The notes under the pieces were generated by a model. That model saw only the letters and a list, made by a program, of their open reading frames with translations, was not told the origin of the DNA and did not search any database. From contig BFEA01000109.1 of the NCBI GenBank assembly GCA_003427395.1, positions 980,854 through 1,002,330 on the forward strand: DNA of 21,477 nt. Reading direction: 5' to 3'. Positions 7,775 to 15,075 of the stretch are shown here, piece by piece. Origin of the DNA: Chara braunii. Its lineage: Eukaryota; Streptophyta; Charophyceae; Charales; Characeae. Within the stretch, counting starts at the first letter, position 1; every line of letters begins with the position of its first letter. The translations under genes and the position numbers were made by a program.

Positions 7775-7875
7775 ATTATCTTTATCCCCGTTTACTAACG
7801 AAATTTACCAAGGGGCCTCGTTTTCTTGTTGCGGCAAGTTTCGGACTGCAAGGCTGGGGCCGTCCACTAGCGGTT

Positions 7876-8189
7876 AAAAAAAAAAAAAAAAGTGTTTGGG
7901 ACTGGGTATTTTACTATTTCCCTACTTTTTCCCCCAAGGGACAATTGCTCCAATCTATTCGTGCGGAAAAACAAAAAAGTGCTTGGGACTCTTGGGACTG
8001 GGTATTTTACCATTTCCCCTTTTTTTCCCCCCCGAGGGACAATTGCTCCAATCTATCTATTCGCGAGTAGCTGCGTGCTGGGTAGAACCGGGCCCAGCGT
8101 CCCAAATGATATTTACACTGATCATCATTGGAAAACCGGGGCCACCTACCATAGTAGCCTTCTTTTAGAGTAGTTTTTTTTTTTTTTTT
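7876..8189 (-). mobile_element. Rearranged retroposon (copy C) bounded by A16 and T16
   Basis: The core module on the minus strand (8103-8077) reads GCTGGG-CCCGGTTCTA-CCCAGC and is followed by GATTGGAGCAATTGTCCC. The latter block and its surroundings are duplicated with a 98-bp spacing (about 7891-7965 and 7977-8060). In sense orientation the copy begins after an A16 run (8189-8174) and ends in T16 (7891-7876), the opposite of the A-tailed copies. No target duplication was found. Confidence 0.6.
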
Positions 8190-8250
8190 AATGAGCTGTT
8201 CAGATCGCATGGCAGAAACCGGTGCGTACTCTTTAACGGCCGTAAAAGCG

Positions 8251-8261
8251 GGACTCGAACC
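8251..8261 (-). other. Isolated B-box-like sequence (tRNA T-loop)
   Basis: The minus strand reads GGTTCGAGTCC, the exact Pol III B-box consensus. The surrounding T stem does not pair well and I could build no acceptor or anticodon arm, so this is not a tRNA gene. It may be a relic of a tRNA-derived element or chance. Confidence 0.3.
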
Positions 8262-8555
8262 GAGGACTCCGCCTTGGTAAATTCCTTCTCCGTCTCTGTA
8301 ATTTTCCAGTTAATTTTCCAGTTACACTGGCGGACTTCCTGAGCTTTGATAGGAGAGAGTGAGCGCAGCCATAGCCAGTGGTGTTCTTGAAAAGAAAAGA
8401 CTGGGAGAAGCCATAGCCAGCGATCTCTGCCACCATAAACTGGGTTGTTTTGCTCTTTCTAGTTTTTTTTTTTCAGTGTCAAATGTCCTAGGCTGCGCCC
8501 ATACCGGCACTAATCTTCTTCGTGTGAACTTCTCTCGCAATCGTGATGTGATGTG

Positions 8556-8636
8556 AGAGAAAACTCCCAAGCCTGATAATAAAACTCGACAAAAACAAAC
8601 AAGCGAAAAAAAAAAAACCAGAGAAAACTCCCAAGC
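8556..8636 (+). mobile_element. 47-bp A-tailed insertion with 17-bp target duplication
   Basis: AGAGAAAACTCCCAAGC occurs at 8556-8572 and 8620-8636. Between the copies is a 47-bp piece that ends in an A12 run plus CC. The layout (direct repeat, short body, A tail) is that of a severely 5'-truncated retroposition product. A simple slippage duplication is the alternative. Confidence 0.6.
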
Positions 8637-8674
8637 TTTTGCATGACTGATGGGAGGTTGAATTCGTACATCGA

Positions 8675-8796
8675 GGGCCTCGCTGCACTACTCTCGAAAT
8701 GTGCAAAACGAGAGTGAATCTTCCGCTAGAACACGGAAAGATGCACGGCCATGATTTTTGTCTTTTGTGCATGTCCAGAGTAGTGCAGCGAGGCCC
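8675..8796. mobile_element. MITE-like element E1 (122 bp, perfect 20-bp TIRs)
   Basis: GGGCCTCGCTGCACTACTCT (8675-8694) is exactly complementary to 8777-8796. Just inside the left end ACTCTCG (8690-8696) pairs with CGAGAGT, forming a subterminal hairpin. There is no coding capacity, and no target duplication is visible. The interior matches E2 (14638-14761), including the phrase CCGCTAGAACA, so both are copies of one non-autonomous family. Confidence 0.85.
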
Positions 8797-8829
8797 TAAG
8801 ACTGGCAAATCATGAGACCCTGGGACAAC

Positions 8830-8945
8830 GATAAAGAGGACGGCGGGAAAGGGGGAAGAAGGGTGGAGAAGGGGGGGGCACAGAGGAGGAGGGGAGGAGG
8901 GGAGGAGGAGGAGGCAGGAAGAAGAAGAAGAAAAGAGAGAGCATC
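8830..8945. repeat. Purine-rich (G/A) tract
   Basis: Almost pure GA sequence with many GGA/GAA triplets. The open frames that cross it are composition artefacts. Confidence 0.7.
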
Positions 8946-9035
8946 TCGCAATGATCTGTGCGCATCATGCTGTGGCCATGACAGTACCAAAATACCGCTG
9001 AATCGCATGTAACGAAAACGAAAAGAAGAAAACAA

Positions 9036-9070
9036 AAAGAAAGGGGGGCTATAGCCTCCCCCTTCTCCTT
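9036..9070. repeat. Near-perfect palindrome
   Basis: The core GGCTATAGCC (9047-9056) is a perfect palindrome. It is extended on both sides by G-run/C-run and AGAA/TTCT with two unpaired bases, giving a hairpin of roughly 14 bp per arm. Confidence 0.65.
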
Positions 9071-9239
9071 CTTCTTCCCTAAAAGGGAAACAATATAGCT
9101 GCAAAAGAAATGGAAACAATAATTGCAAAATCATATATCCAAAAGAAGTACTAAAAACTAAATATTATTACTCTCCAAAAAGAATGCAAAAAAAAAAACA
9201 AAAAAAAAACGAAAAAACGCCAATCTGCGCCTCTTCAGT

Positions 9240-9837
9240 AATATACCCCATGAGAAAACTGGTTGACGTCAACCAATAATAGGTTACTCCGTGGATCGAG
9301 ATATACCTGGGGGAAAATCCCCCTACCTAGCAAAGAGGATTGGATTACGCGCCTGAATCTGGATGTGTTTCACGCAGAGATGCAGAAAAGCAGATCAGTC
9401 GCGAGTTTCTGCACCTATCCACAACCGCGTCCAGATGCAGGCGCAGAGCTGTAAGAAAAAGGCCAAAGGCAGAGGCTCTCGGCTGGAAAGAACATGCTAC
9501 TGTGGCTCGCATGCTAAAAATAGGCATCATCATTTTTTATCTATTAAAAAAAAAACGAAACACGAATGTGATCTACCCGTTTGGGCGATCTGAGGAGAGG
9601 CTCCAGTGCCACGTGGACGTTAATGGGCAATCATGGTCGAAGATGCACATGGGCGATGATGCACCGAGTCAACATTATGTCTGTGTGCACTGTGCAGTCA
9701 GAAATTCACCGTAAGATGAAGTTCCCACTCCTCCTGCATTCAGTGCATCCTCATCATGACTCCACGGGAGCGGAAAGAGAGCTTGTTAACATTCACGATG
9801 AGTGTTACATTGTGCTCGACGGAAGCCAGCAGTATTC
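9240..9837. other. Spacer without recognisable gene
   Basis: Several frames of 60-125 codons are open on both strands here, but none has a recognisable domain or a clear reason to prefer it. One G-box (CACGTG) lies at 9610-9615. Confidence 0.4.
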
Positions 9838-9985
9838 GTATTCGTCGGACGACCAGGGTCTCCGCTAATTACGCCAAGAGCGTCCGAAGGCTGCCTCCAG
9901 AAAATTAACAACGACCCGTATTCGTCGGAGGACCAGGGTCTCCGCTAATTACGCCAAGNGCGTCNGANGNNNCCTNCAGAAAAGA
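9838..9985. repeat. 80-bp tandem duplication containing Ns
   Basis: GTATTCGTCGGAC/G and the following 55 bp occur at 9838-9905 and again at 9918-9985. The second copy holds a cluster of N bases (9959-9976), so the assembly is uncertain here. Confidence 0.85.
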
Positions 9986-10023
9986 TTACCCTCCCCCCCA
10001 AAATACGAAGAAACAATTAAAAG

Positions 10024-10025
<2 letters not shown>

Positions 10026-10109
<84 letters not shown>
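10026..10109. repeat. (CT)n-(CA)n compound microsatellite
   Basis: (TC)n runs from 10026 to 10064 and switches directly to (CA)22 at 10065-10108. Confidence 0.97.
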
Positions 10110-10110
<1 letters not shown>

Positions 10111-10112
<2 letters not shown>

Positions 10113-10186
10113 TGAGTCGGTGAAAGTCCGACGAAACAGTCTGGGACAGTCGTGTTTTTCTTGGAGTTATGTACAGCGAACATGAC

Positions 10187-10234
<48 letters not shown>

Positions 10235-10435
10235 CTGCTAGGATTGCAGAGATGTTGTGAGTAAAGCCGACCACTTTTCTGAGGGATATCGCTAACTCTG
10301 GGCGACGAGGCGAGTCCTCATCCATCAGCCAAATCGGGAAGTCAGTCGAAGCTTTCAACCTCCGGATGAGTCGGTGAAAGACTGCCGACAGTCATCTTCT
10401 TCTTGTGTGTGTGGAGTTGTCTGTAGCGACCATGA

Positions 10436-10472
<37 letters not shown>
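10111..10472. repeat. Duplicated unit, each copy ending in (CA)n
   Basis: A block of about 75-80 bp begins ATGAGTCGGTGAAAG and ends CATGACMACA. It lies at 10111-10188 and 10367-10438, and each copy runs into (CA)n (10189-10230 and 10439-10472). The first copy has an extra 18 bp or so that includes GACGAAACAGTC. Both contain GTCGG...CCGAC arms that can form a short stem. Confidence 0.8.
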
Positions 10473-10473
<1 letters not shown>

Positions 10474-10628
10474 CCCTCTTGAAACTTTGAGCTCGTGGAA
10501 CACCCACGGACTCATATGCACCCCTTCAAATCTTGGACAGCATGGATCCCGAATTTCCACTGCAGTTACTAATGCAAAGAAAAAATAGAGGAAAAATACA
10601 GATCTTCGCAACGAACCTGGTCCATTGG

Positions 10629-13600
10629 TCACCACCTCCGCAAGACGGGAGGGCGCGCATTGGTTGGGGTTGTTTTTGTGGGGGGGGGGGGCAGGAATGG
10701 CGATACCCTTGTGGAGCGGAGAGGAAACGGGTAGGCGGAGCGCAACGCGGAGGAGGATGCGGAGGAGGAGGAGGAAGAGGAGGAAGAGGAGGAAGAGGAA
10801 GAGGAGGAGAATGGAGAACTCTGAGCAGCAAGGGAAAATGGGGAGGAGGGAGAGGAGGTGGCGGACAACGCCGAGGAGGAGGTGATGGTGGAAGAGGAGG
10901 AGGAGGAGGAGCATAAAGTAGTACTCCTTGCACGGGGGGGGGAAGAGGAGTGGGAGGACAACGTTGTGGAGAAGGAGGAGGAGCAGTAGGAGGACGAAGA
11001 GGAGACAGCAGTAGTCCCAGCAGCAGGGGAAGGACAGGAGGGAGAGCGGGAGAAGCGATCGGAGAGGGAGGACAAACCGGAGAAGGAGGAGGAGGAGGAG
11101 AAAGTAGTTCGTCGAACAGCGTGGGAAGACGAAGCGGGAGGGCGGGAGGAGGGAGAGGAGTGGGAGGACAACGCCGAGGAGGAGGAGCAGAATGAATTAG
11201 TATTCCGAGCAGCAGGAGAGCAGGAGGAGGGAGAGGAGTGGGAGGACAGCGCCGAGGAGGAGGAGGAGGATGAGGAGGAGGAGGAGGAGGAGGAGGAGGA
11301 GGATATAGTACTCCGAGTAGCAGGGCAAGAAGAGGGACAGCGGGAGGAGGGAGAAGGGTGGGAGGAGAATACCGAGGAGGAGGAGGACGATAAAGTCGTA
11401 CTCCGAGCAGCAGGGGAAGAAAACGAGGGAGAGCGGGAGTAGGGAACGGAGTGACAGGAGAACGCCGAGGAGGAGGAGGAGGAGGAGGAGGAGGAGGAGG
11501 AGGAGGAGGATATAGTACTCCGAGTAGCAGGGCAAGAAGAGGAGGGACAGCGGGAGGAGAATACCGAGGAGGAGGACGATACAGTCGTACTCCGAGCAGC
11601 AGGGGAAGAAAACGAGGGAGAACGGGAGTAGGGAAAGGAGTGAGAGGAGAACGTCGAGGAGGAGGGGGAGGAGGAGGAGGAGGAGGAGGAGGATATAGTA
11701 CTCCTAGTAGCAGGGCAAGAAGAGGAGGGACAGCGGGAGGAGGGAGAAGGGTGGGAGGAGAATACCGAGGAGGAGGACGATACAGTCGTACTCCGAGCAG
11801 CAGGGGAAGAAAACGAGGGAGAACGGAAGTAGGGAAAGGAGTGAGAGGAGAACGTCGAGGAGGAGGAGGAGGAGGAGGAGGATATAGTACTCCGAGTAGC
11901 AGGGCAAGAAGAGGAGGGACAGCGGGAGGAGAATACCGAGGAAGAGGACGATGAAGTCTTACTCCGAGCAGCAGGGGAAGAAAACGAGGGAGAGCGGGAG
12001 GGAACGGAGTGAGAGGAGAACGCCGAGGAGGAGGAGGAGGAGGAGGAGGAGGGGGCGACAGCAGTACTCCCAGCAGCAGTGGAAGGACAGGAGGGAGAGC
12101 GGGAGAAGGAAGAGTGGGAGGACAACGCCGACGAGGAGGAGGAGAAAGTAGCACGCCGAGCAGCATAGGAAGAAAAGGTAAAGTGGGACGACGGAGAGGA
12201 GTGGGAGGGCAGCGCCGAGGAGGAGGAGGAGGAGGAGGAGGAGGAGAAAGTAGTACTCCGCGCAGCAGGGGAAGGAGAGGAGGCAGAGCGGGAGGAGGGA
12301 GAGGAGTGGGAGGACAGCGCCGAGGAGGAGGAGGACAACGACGACGACGTAGTACTCCGAGCAGCAGGGGAACAAAAGGAGGGAGAGAGGGAGGAGGGAG
12401 AGGACTGGGAGGGCAATGCCGAGGAAGAGGACGATAAAGTAGCGCTCCCAGAAGCAGGGGAAGAAGAGGAGGGAGAGCGGAAGGAGGGCGAGGAGATAGA
12501 GGATAACGCCGAGGAAGAGGAGGAGAAAGTAGTACTCCCAGCAGCAGGGGAAGGAGAGGGATAGCGGGAGGAAGAAGAAGAAGAAGAAGAAGAAGAAGAA
12601 GAAGAAGAAGAAGAAGAAGGAGCGGCGACAGAATTCGATGGCAGGGGGGAATGAATCAGGTCCGGTATACGCCATTGAATCCATGCGGGTAGCTTCCTCC
12701 TCTTTTCCATCTTCTCTCTCTCCTCTAACGCATTGCCAGATACAATTTTCCACCCTACGAATGGTCGAACGGAATCCGGCGAAGGCTGGTACACCCCTAG
12801 AAAGCCCGACGAGAGGGTCATAACCTTGCGTCTGCCGACCCGCCGGAACGCGACATCAACACTCCCATCGGGCAAATCCGAAGCGTCCATGGGCGACTTC
12901 CCTCTCTTCCCCGCCTTGCAGTGGGGGAAGAGCATCAGCATCCACCCCATGCACTTCCGTCCCGCCGGCGAGTAATGATACATCCCCTCCCAGAAACTCA
13001 AATCAACGTCGCCGTCGAATGCTTTCACGAACTGCGCCACAATCGGCATCAACTCGTCGATCCACGTGGTCAACTCTCGGGTCAGTCCACGCAGCTGACG
13101 TGTCTTCTCCTCAAGCAACAACCAATCATCCCGCTCTCCTAACAGAGTAATCGACGGAATTCCCGAGCTACTTCCATTACTTCGCAAATCCAAGACCATC
13201 ATCAGCCAGTCTGCTACGTTCCCCGTCGGGGTTGAAGCTTCGTCGTCAGCATCGTCAGCATGAACGTCTCCTCCTCCTCCTCCTCCTCCACCTCCTCCTT
13301 CTCCTCCTCCTCCTTCGGCGGGACGTTCTCGTAAACAGAGCTGCAGATCATCATGTAAGGCGAACTGCCCTGCGGATCGAGCGACCGCCTGAGCGAAGAT
13401 AGGCCAAGGTTCCTCCGTCAGCTCTGTGTCATCATCAAAAAGCATATCCATATCCCGATCCCGATCCATATCCATACCCTTATCCATAGCCGTGGCGGCA
13501 GAGGTGAGAGAAGAAGCAGCAGGAGGAGAATGAAGACGAGAAGGGCGCCCGTTTTGCGGCCTCGAGGGCAAGTTGTCATCGCCGGCGACCTGGACTACGA

Positions 13601-14060
13601 CTACGCCGCTGCTGCTGCCGCCGCCGCCGCCGCCGCCGCCCCCCATCACGAGGCGAAGGGCTTCCGCTTCCTTGCCGTGAGTGGCGCAAGCCGCCACTCC
13701 CTGCACAATGACCAGCCATAAGTCCTCCGGACGCAGGATTAGTCGAAGCTGGTTCTCGTAGGCGATGTGGACGGCCGCAAGGAAGCCATTAGCGAAACGC
13801 GTCGAGGCTAGAATCGGTTGATCGGGATGGGAGACCGCGACGAGGGAAAACTGATGAGAGAAGGAGATGGAGAGGAAGGGGGCGTGCGCAAGTTCCCGCA
13901 CACCCGCGGGCACGCCAGGATTCAGCGTACGCGTCGTGCCATCACACGCATTTGCGCCGTCGCTCATCGCTCCATTGTGAGCAGACAAAGGTATTGCGAC
14001 CGATGCATCAATGATGGAGCGAGCACACATTTTTTCCTCCTGCTCTTCTTCCCCTTTCAT
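10629..14060 (-). CDS. DUF4419 domain protein with very long serine-rich tail
   Basis: The frame encodes 1,143 residues. Residues about 68-440 match DUF4419 in order: NGFLAAVHIAY, LILRPEDLWLVIVQGVA, then after a low-complexity insert GIPSITLLGERDDW, LMPIVAQFVKAFDG, DVDLSFWEGMYHY, MGWMLMLFPHCKAGK, and MTLSSGFLGVYQ...VRPFVGWKIV. The domain has no known activity; it occurs mainly in fungi and some other eukaryotes. Two Gly-rich runs (about 140-149, 250-264) and a Met/Asp-rich stretch (192-212) sit in loops. From about residue 480 the frame is dominated by serine, encoded by the minisatellite at 10680-12621. Pyrimidine-only DNA rarely contains stops, so that tail may not be translated as shown; an intron or an earlier stop is possible. 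The start could also be Met11. I see no frameshift in the domain. Confidence 0.7.
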   Translation of the reverse strand: MKGEEEQEEKMCARSIIDASVAIPLSAHNGAMSDGANACDGTTRTLNPGVPAGVRELAHAPFLSISFSHQFSLVAVSHPDQPILASTRFANGFLAAVHIAYENQLRLILRPEDLWLVIVQGVAACATHGKEAEALRLVMGGGGGGGGGSSSGVVVVQVAGDDNLPSRPQNGRPSRLHSPPAASSLTSAATAMDKGMDMDRDRDMDMLFDDDTELTEEPWPIFAQAVARSAGQFALHDDLQLCLRERPAEGGGGEGGGGGGGGGGDVHADDADDEASTPTGNVADWLMMVLDLRSNGSSSGIPSITLLGERDDWLLLEEKTRQLRGLTRELTTWIDELMPIVAQFVKAFDGDVDLSFWEGMYHYSPAGRKCMGWMLMLFPHCKAGKRGKSPMDASDLPDGSVDVAFRRVGRRKVMTLSSGFLGVYQPSPDSVRPFVGWKIVSGNALEEREKMEKRRKLPAWIQWRIPDLIHSPLPSNSVAAPSSSSSSSSSSSSSSSSSRYPSPSPAAGSTTFSSSSSALSSISSPSFRSPSSSSPASGSATLSSSSSALPSQSSPSSLSPSFCSPAARSTTSSSLSSSSSALSSHSSPSSRSASSPSPAARSTTFSSSSSSSSSSALPSHSSPSSHFTFSSYAARRATFSSSSSALSSHSSFSRSPSCPSTAAGSTAVAPSSSSSSSSSAFSSHSVPSRSPSFSSPAARSKTSSSSSSVFSSRCPSSSCPATRSTISSSSSSSSSTFSSHSFPYFRSPSFSSPAARSTTVSSSSSVFSSHPSPSSRCPSSSCPATRSTISSSSSSSSSPSSSTFSSHSFPYSRSPSFSSPAARSTTVSSSSSVFSSRCPSSSCPATRSTISSSSSSSSSSSSSSSAFSCHSVPYSRSPSFSSPAARSTTLSSSSSSVFSSHPSPSSRCPSSCPATRSTISSSSSSSSSSSSSSSSSALSSHSSPSSCSPAARNTNSFCSSSSALSSHSSPSSRPPASSSHAVRRTTFSSSSSFSGLSSLSDRFSRSPSCPSPAAGTTAVSSSSSYCSSSFSTTLSSHSSSPPRARSTTLCSSSSSSSTITSSSALSATSSPSSPFSLAAQSSPFSSSSSSSSSSSSSSSSASSSALRSAYPFPLRSTRVSPFLPPPPTKTTPTNARPPVLRRW
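10680..12621. repeat. G/A-rich minisatellite with (GGA)n and (GAA)n blocks
   Basis: The plus strand is almost entirely purine. A degenerate unit recurs: GTACTCCGAGCAGCAGGGGA, then GAGG/GAGCGGGAG, GGAGTGGGAGGA, CAACGCCGAGG, then (GGA)n of variable length. A longer-period form with GAAAACGAGGGAG recurs at about 11390, 11578, 11783 and 11950 (spacing about 170-205 bp). A pure (GAA)n run lies at 12570-12621. The G-rich plus strand could form G-quadruplex or triplex DNA. Confidence 0.9.
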
Positions 14061-14210
14061 CGTCTTCTTTGCCGTCTTCTTGGTATTGACTCTCTCCAGG
14101 TGTTGCTGACTGAACCGTTCGCGTGCTTGTTGCTTGTGCCCGTGTGTGCATGTGTGTCTATGTGCGTCTTTTCTTCCTCTTCGTCTTCTTCTTCTTCTTC
14201 TGCTGCTGCT
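14061..14210. other. Region upstream of the DUF4419 frame
   Basis: On the minus strand this is the DNA just 5' of the DUF4419 start. It is CT/GA-rich at 14175-14220. I see no TATA element or other start signal I would trust. Confidence 0.3.
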
Positions 14211-14220
14211 GCTTCTCGTT

Positions 14221-14330
14221 CTTATTCTTTATTCTCCTCCTCCTGATGCAGATGTCACTGACGTTGCTGCTACTGCTGTTTCTCGTCCTTATTCTTTATT
14301 CTCCTCCTCCTGATGCAGATGTCATTGACA
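14221..14330. repeat. 67-bp tandem duplication
   Basis: CTTATTCTTTATTCTCCTCC plus TCCTGATGCAGATGTCA begins at 14221 and again at 14288, with one or two differences after it. It lies upstream of the DUF4419 start. Confidence 0.85.
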
Positions 14331-14349
14331 GAACAATTCGTTAGTGCTT

Positions 14350-14478
14350 TCGTATGTGTGTGGAATTGTGCATGTGCGAGTGTGCGTGTGCGACTGTGCG
14401 TGTGCTTGTGAGTGTGCGTGTGCTTGTGCGCGTGTGTGCGCGTATGGTCGCCTGTGTGTCAGTGCCTGTGAGAGGAGG
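14350..14478. repeat. Degenerate GT-rich (Z-DNA-prone) tract
   Basis: Alternating GTGTGC, GTGCGT and GTGCTTGTG words give a purine-pyrimidine alternation of about 120 bp. Frames rich in His/Thr or Val/Cys across it are artefacts. Confidence 0.75.
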
Positions 14479-14637
14479 CGGGCGTGAGGCGGGGGGGGAG
14501 GCTGGTGGGCGCAGGAATAGTGATGGCATGGCAAACTGATGCACAAGCCACGAAGAGAGTGTCTGCAGTTACGTTACCGAAAATAAACGAAAGAGCAAAA
14601 CGCGAAAGAGAAAAACGCGAGACAGGCACTCCATGCC

Positions 14638-14761
14638 GGGCATCGCCACAGCACTGTCAAAATGTGCAAAATGAGAACGAACTTACCGCTAGAACATGGG
14701 CAGATGCCCCCGCCACATTTTTGCCTTTTTCACATTTTTTCGTGAGTGGTGTGGCGAGGTC
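14638..14761. mobile_element. MITE-like element E2 (124 bp)
   Basis: The left end GGGCATCGCCACAGCACT is an imperfect inverted match to the right end AGTGGTGTGGCGAGGTC (14745-14761). The interior aligns with E1 along its length (ATGTGCAAAA, GAACGAAC/GAGTGAAT, CCGCTAGAACA, TTTTTG). It is more decayed than E1 and no target duplication is visible. Confidence 0.75.
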
Positions 14762-14765
14762 TTTA

Positions 14766-15075
14766 GGGTCTCGCTCCACTACAATCTGCTGTACAATTTC
14801 ATATTGCTGCCGTATAGCTGTCAGCGCTAAAAAAGACGTACGAAACCTACGTGTCGCTCCACTTCCTGAGTTCACTACAAAACACCCACACTACAAGACA
14901 GCAATTTGTCGACCCAGACTCCAGGTGCTCCATACGATTTCGCTGTAGAACGCCGACCTCCTTTGACCACCTTCCGAGTAAAGACTTTTGCAGGCTGGGG
15001 ACTACACGGGATCGGGTCTGGCTGCACTACTCAACGGGCATACTCACACTATTTGCGACTGCGATTGCGATTATT
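14766..15075. mobile_element. Decayed TIR-element fragments
   Basis: GGGTCTCGCTCCACTAC at 14766 resembles the left end of the TIR family. CTGTCAGCG (about 14818) and TCGCTCCACTTCCTGAGTT (about 14854) resemble interior blocks of the elements at 15076-15846. No matching right end was found, so this may be the remnant of one more element. Confidence 0.4.

Larger units (their letters stand above)
6376..7813 (-). mobile_element. LINE-X, 5'-truncated L1-like insertion
   Basis: A 1,438-bp insertion in minus orientation has its A28 tail at 6403-6376. It is flanked by GGCCTCGTTTCC (6364-6375) and GGCCTCGTTTTC (7814-7825), a 12-bp target duplication with one mismatch. Joining the flanks regenerates the 38-bp tandem repeat, which confirms the insertion limits. 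It holds only the last third of ORF2 and a 3' untranslated region of about 360 bp that includes the core hairpin module (6503-6527). 5' truncation is usual for LINE copies. Confidence 0.85.

Noticed and set aside
8233-8300. Possible tRNA gene on the minus strand around the B-box-like GGTTCGAGTCC
   Set aside because: T stem mismatched, no acceptor stem, no D arm or anticodon arm can be folded at the right spacing.
9263-9868. Several overlapping frames of 60-125 codons as a possible small host gene
   Set aside because: None shows a recognisable motif, they conflict with each other, and the region ends in a duplicated segment with Ns.
10026-10472. Regularly spaced repeats resembling a CRISPR array
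   Set aside because: The repeats are (CT)n/(CA)n microsatellites and a two-copy unit; there are no uniform repeats with unique spacers, and the DNA is eukaryotic.
11451-11954. Gly/Arg-rich frame on the plus strand
   Set aside because: Same purine minisatellite read on the other strand; resembles an RGG protein only through GGA triplets.
10526-12166. Long proline/leucine-rich open frame on the minus strand (546 codons)
   Set aside because: It overlaps the serine frame of the DUF4419 gene and exists because pyrimidine-rich DNA has almost no stop codons. It has no domain and no composition expected of a real protein.
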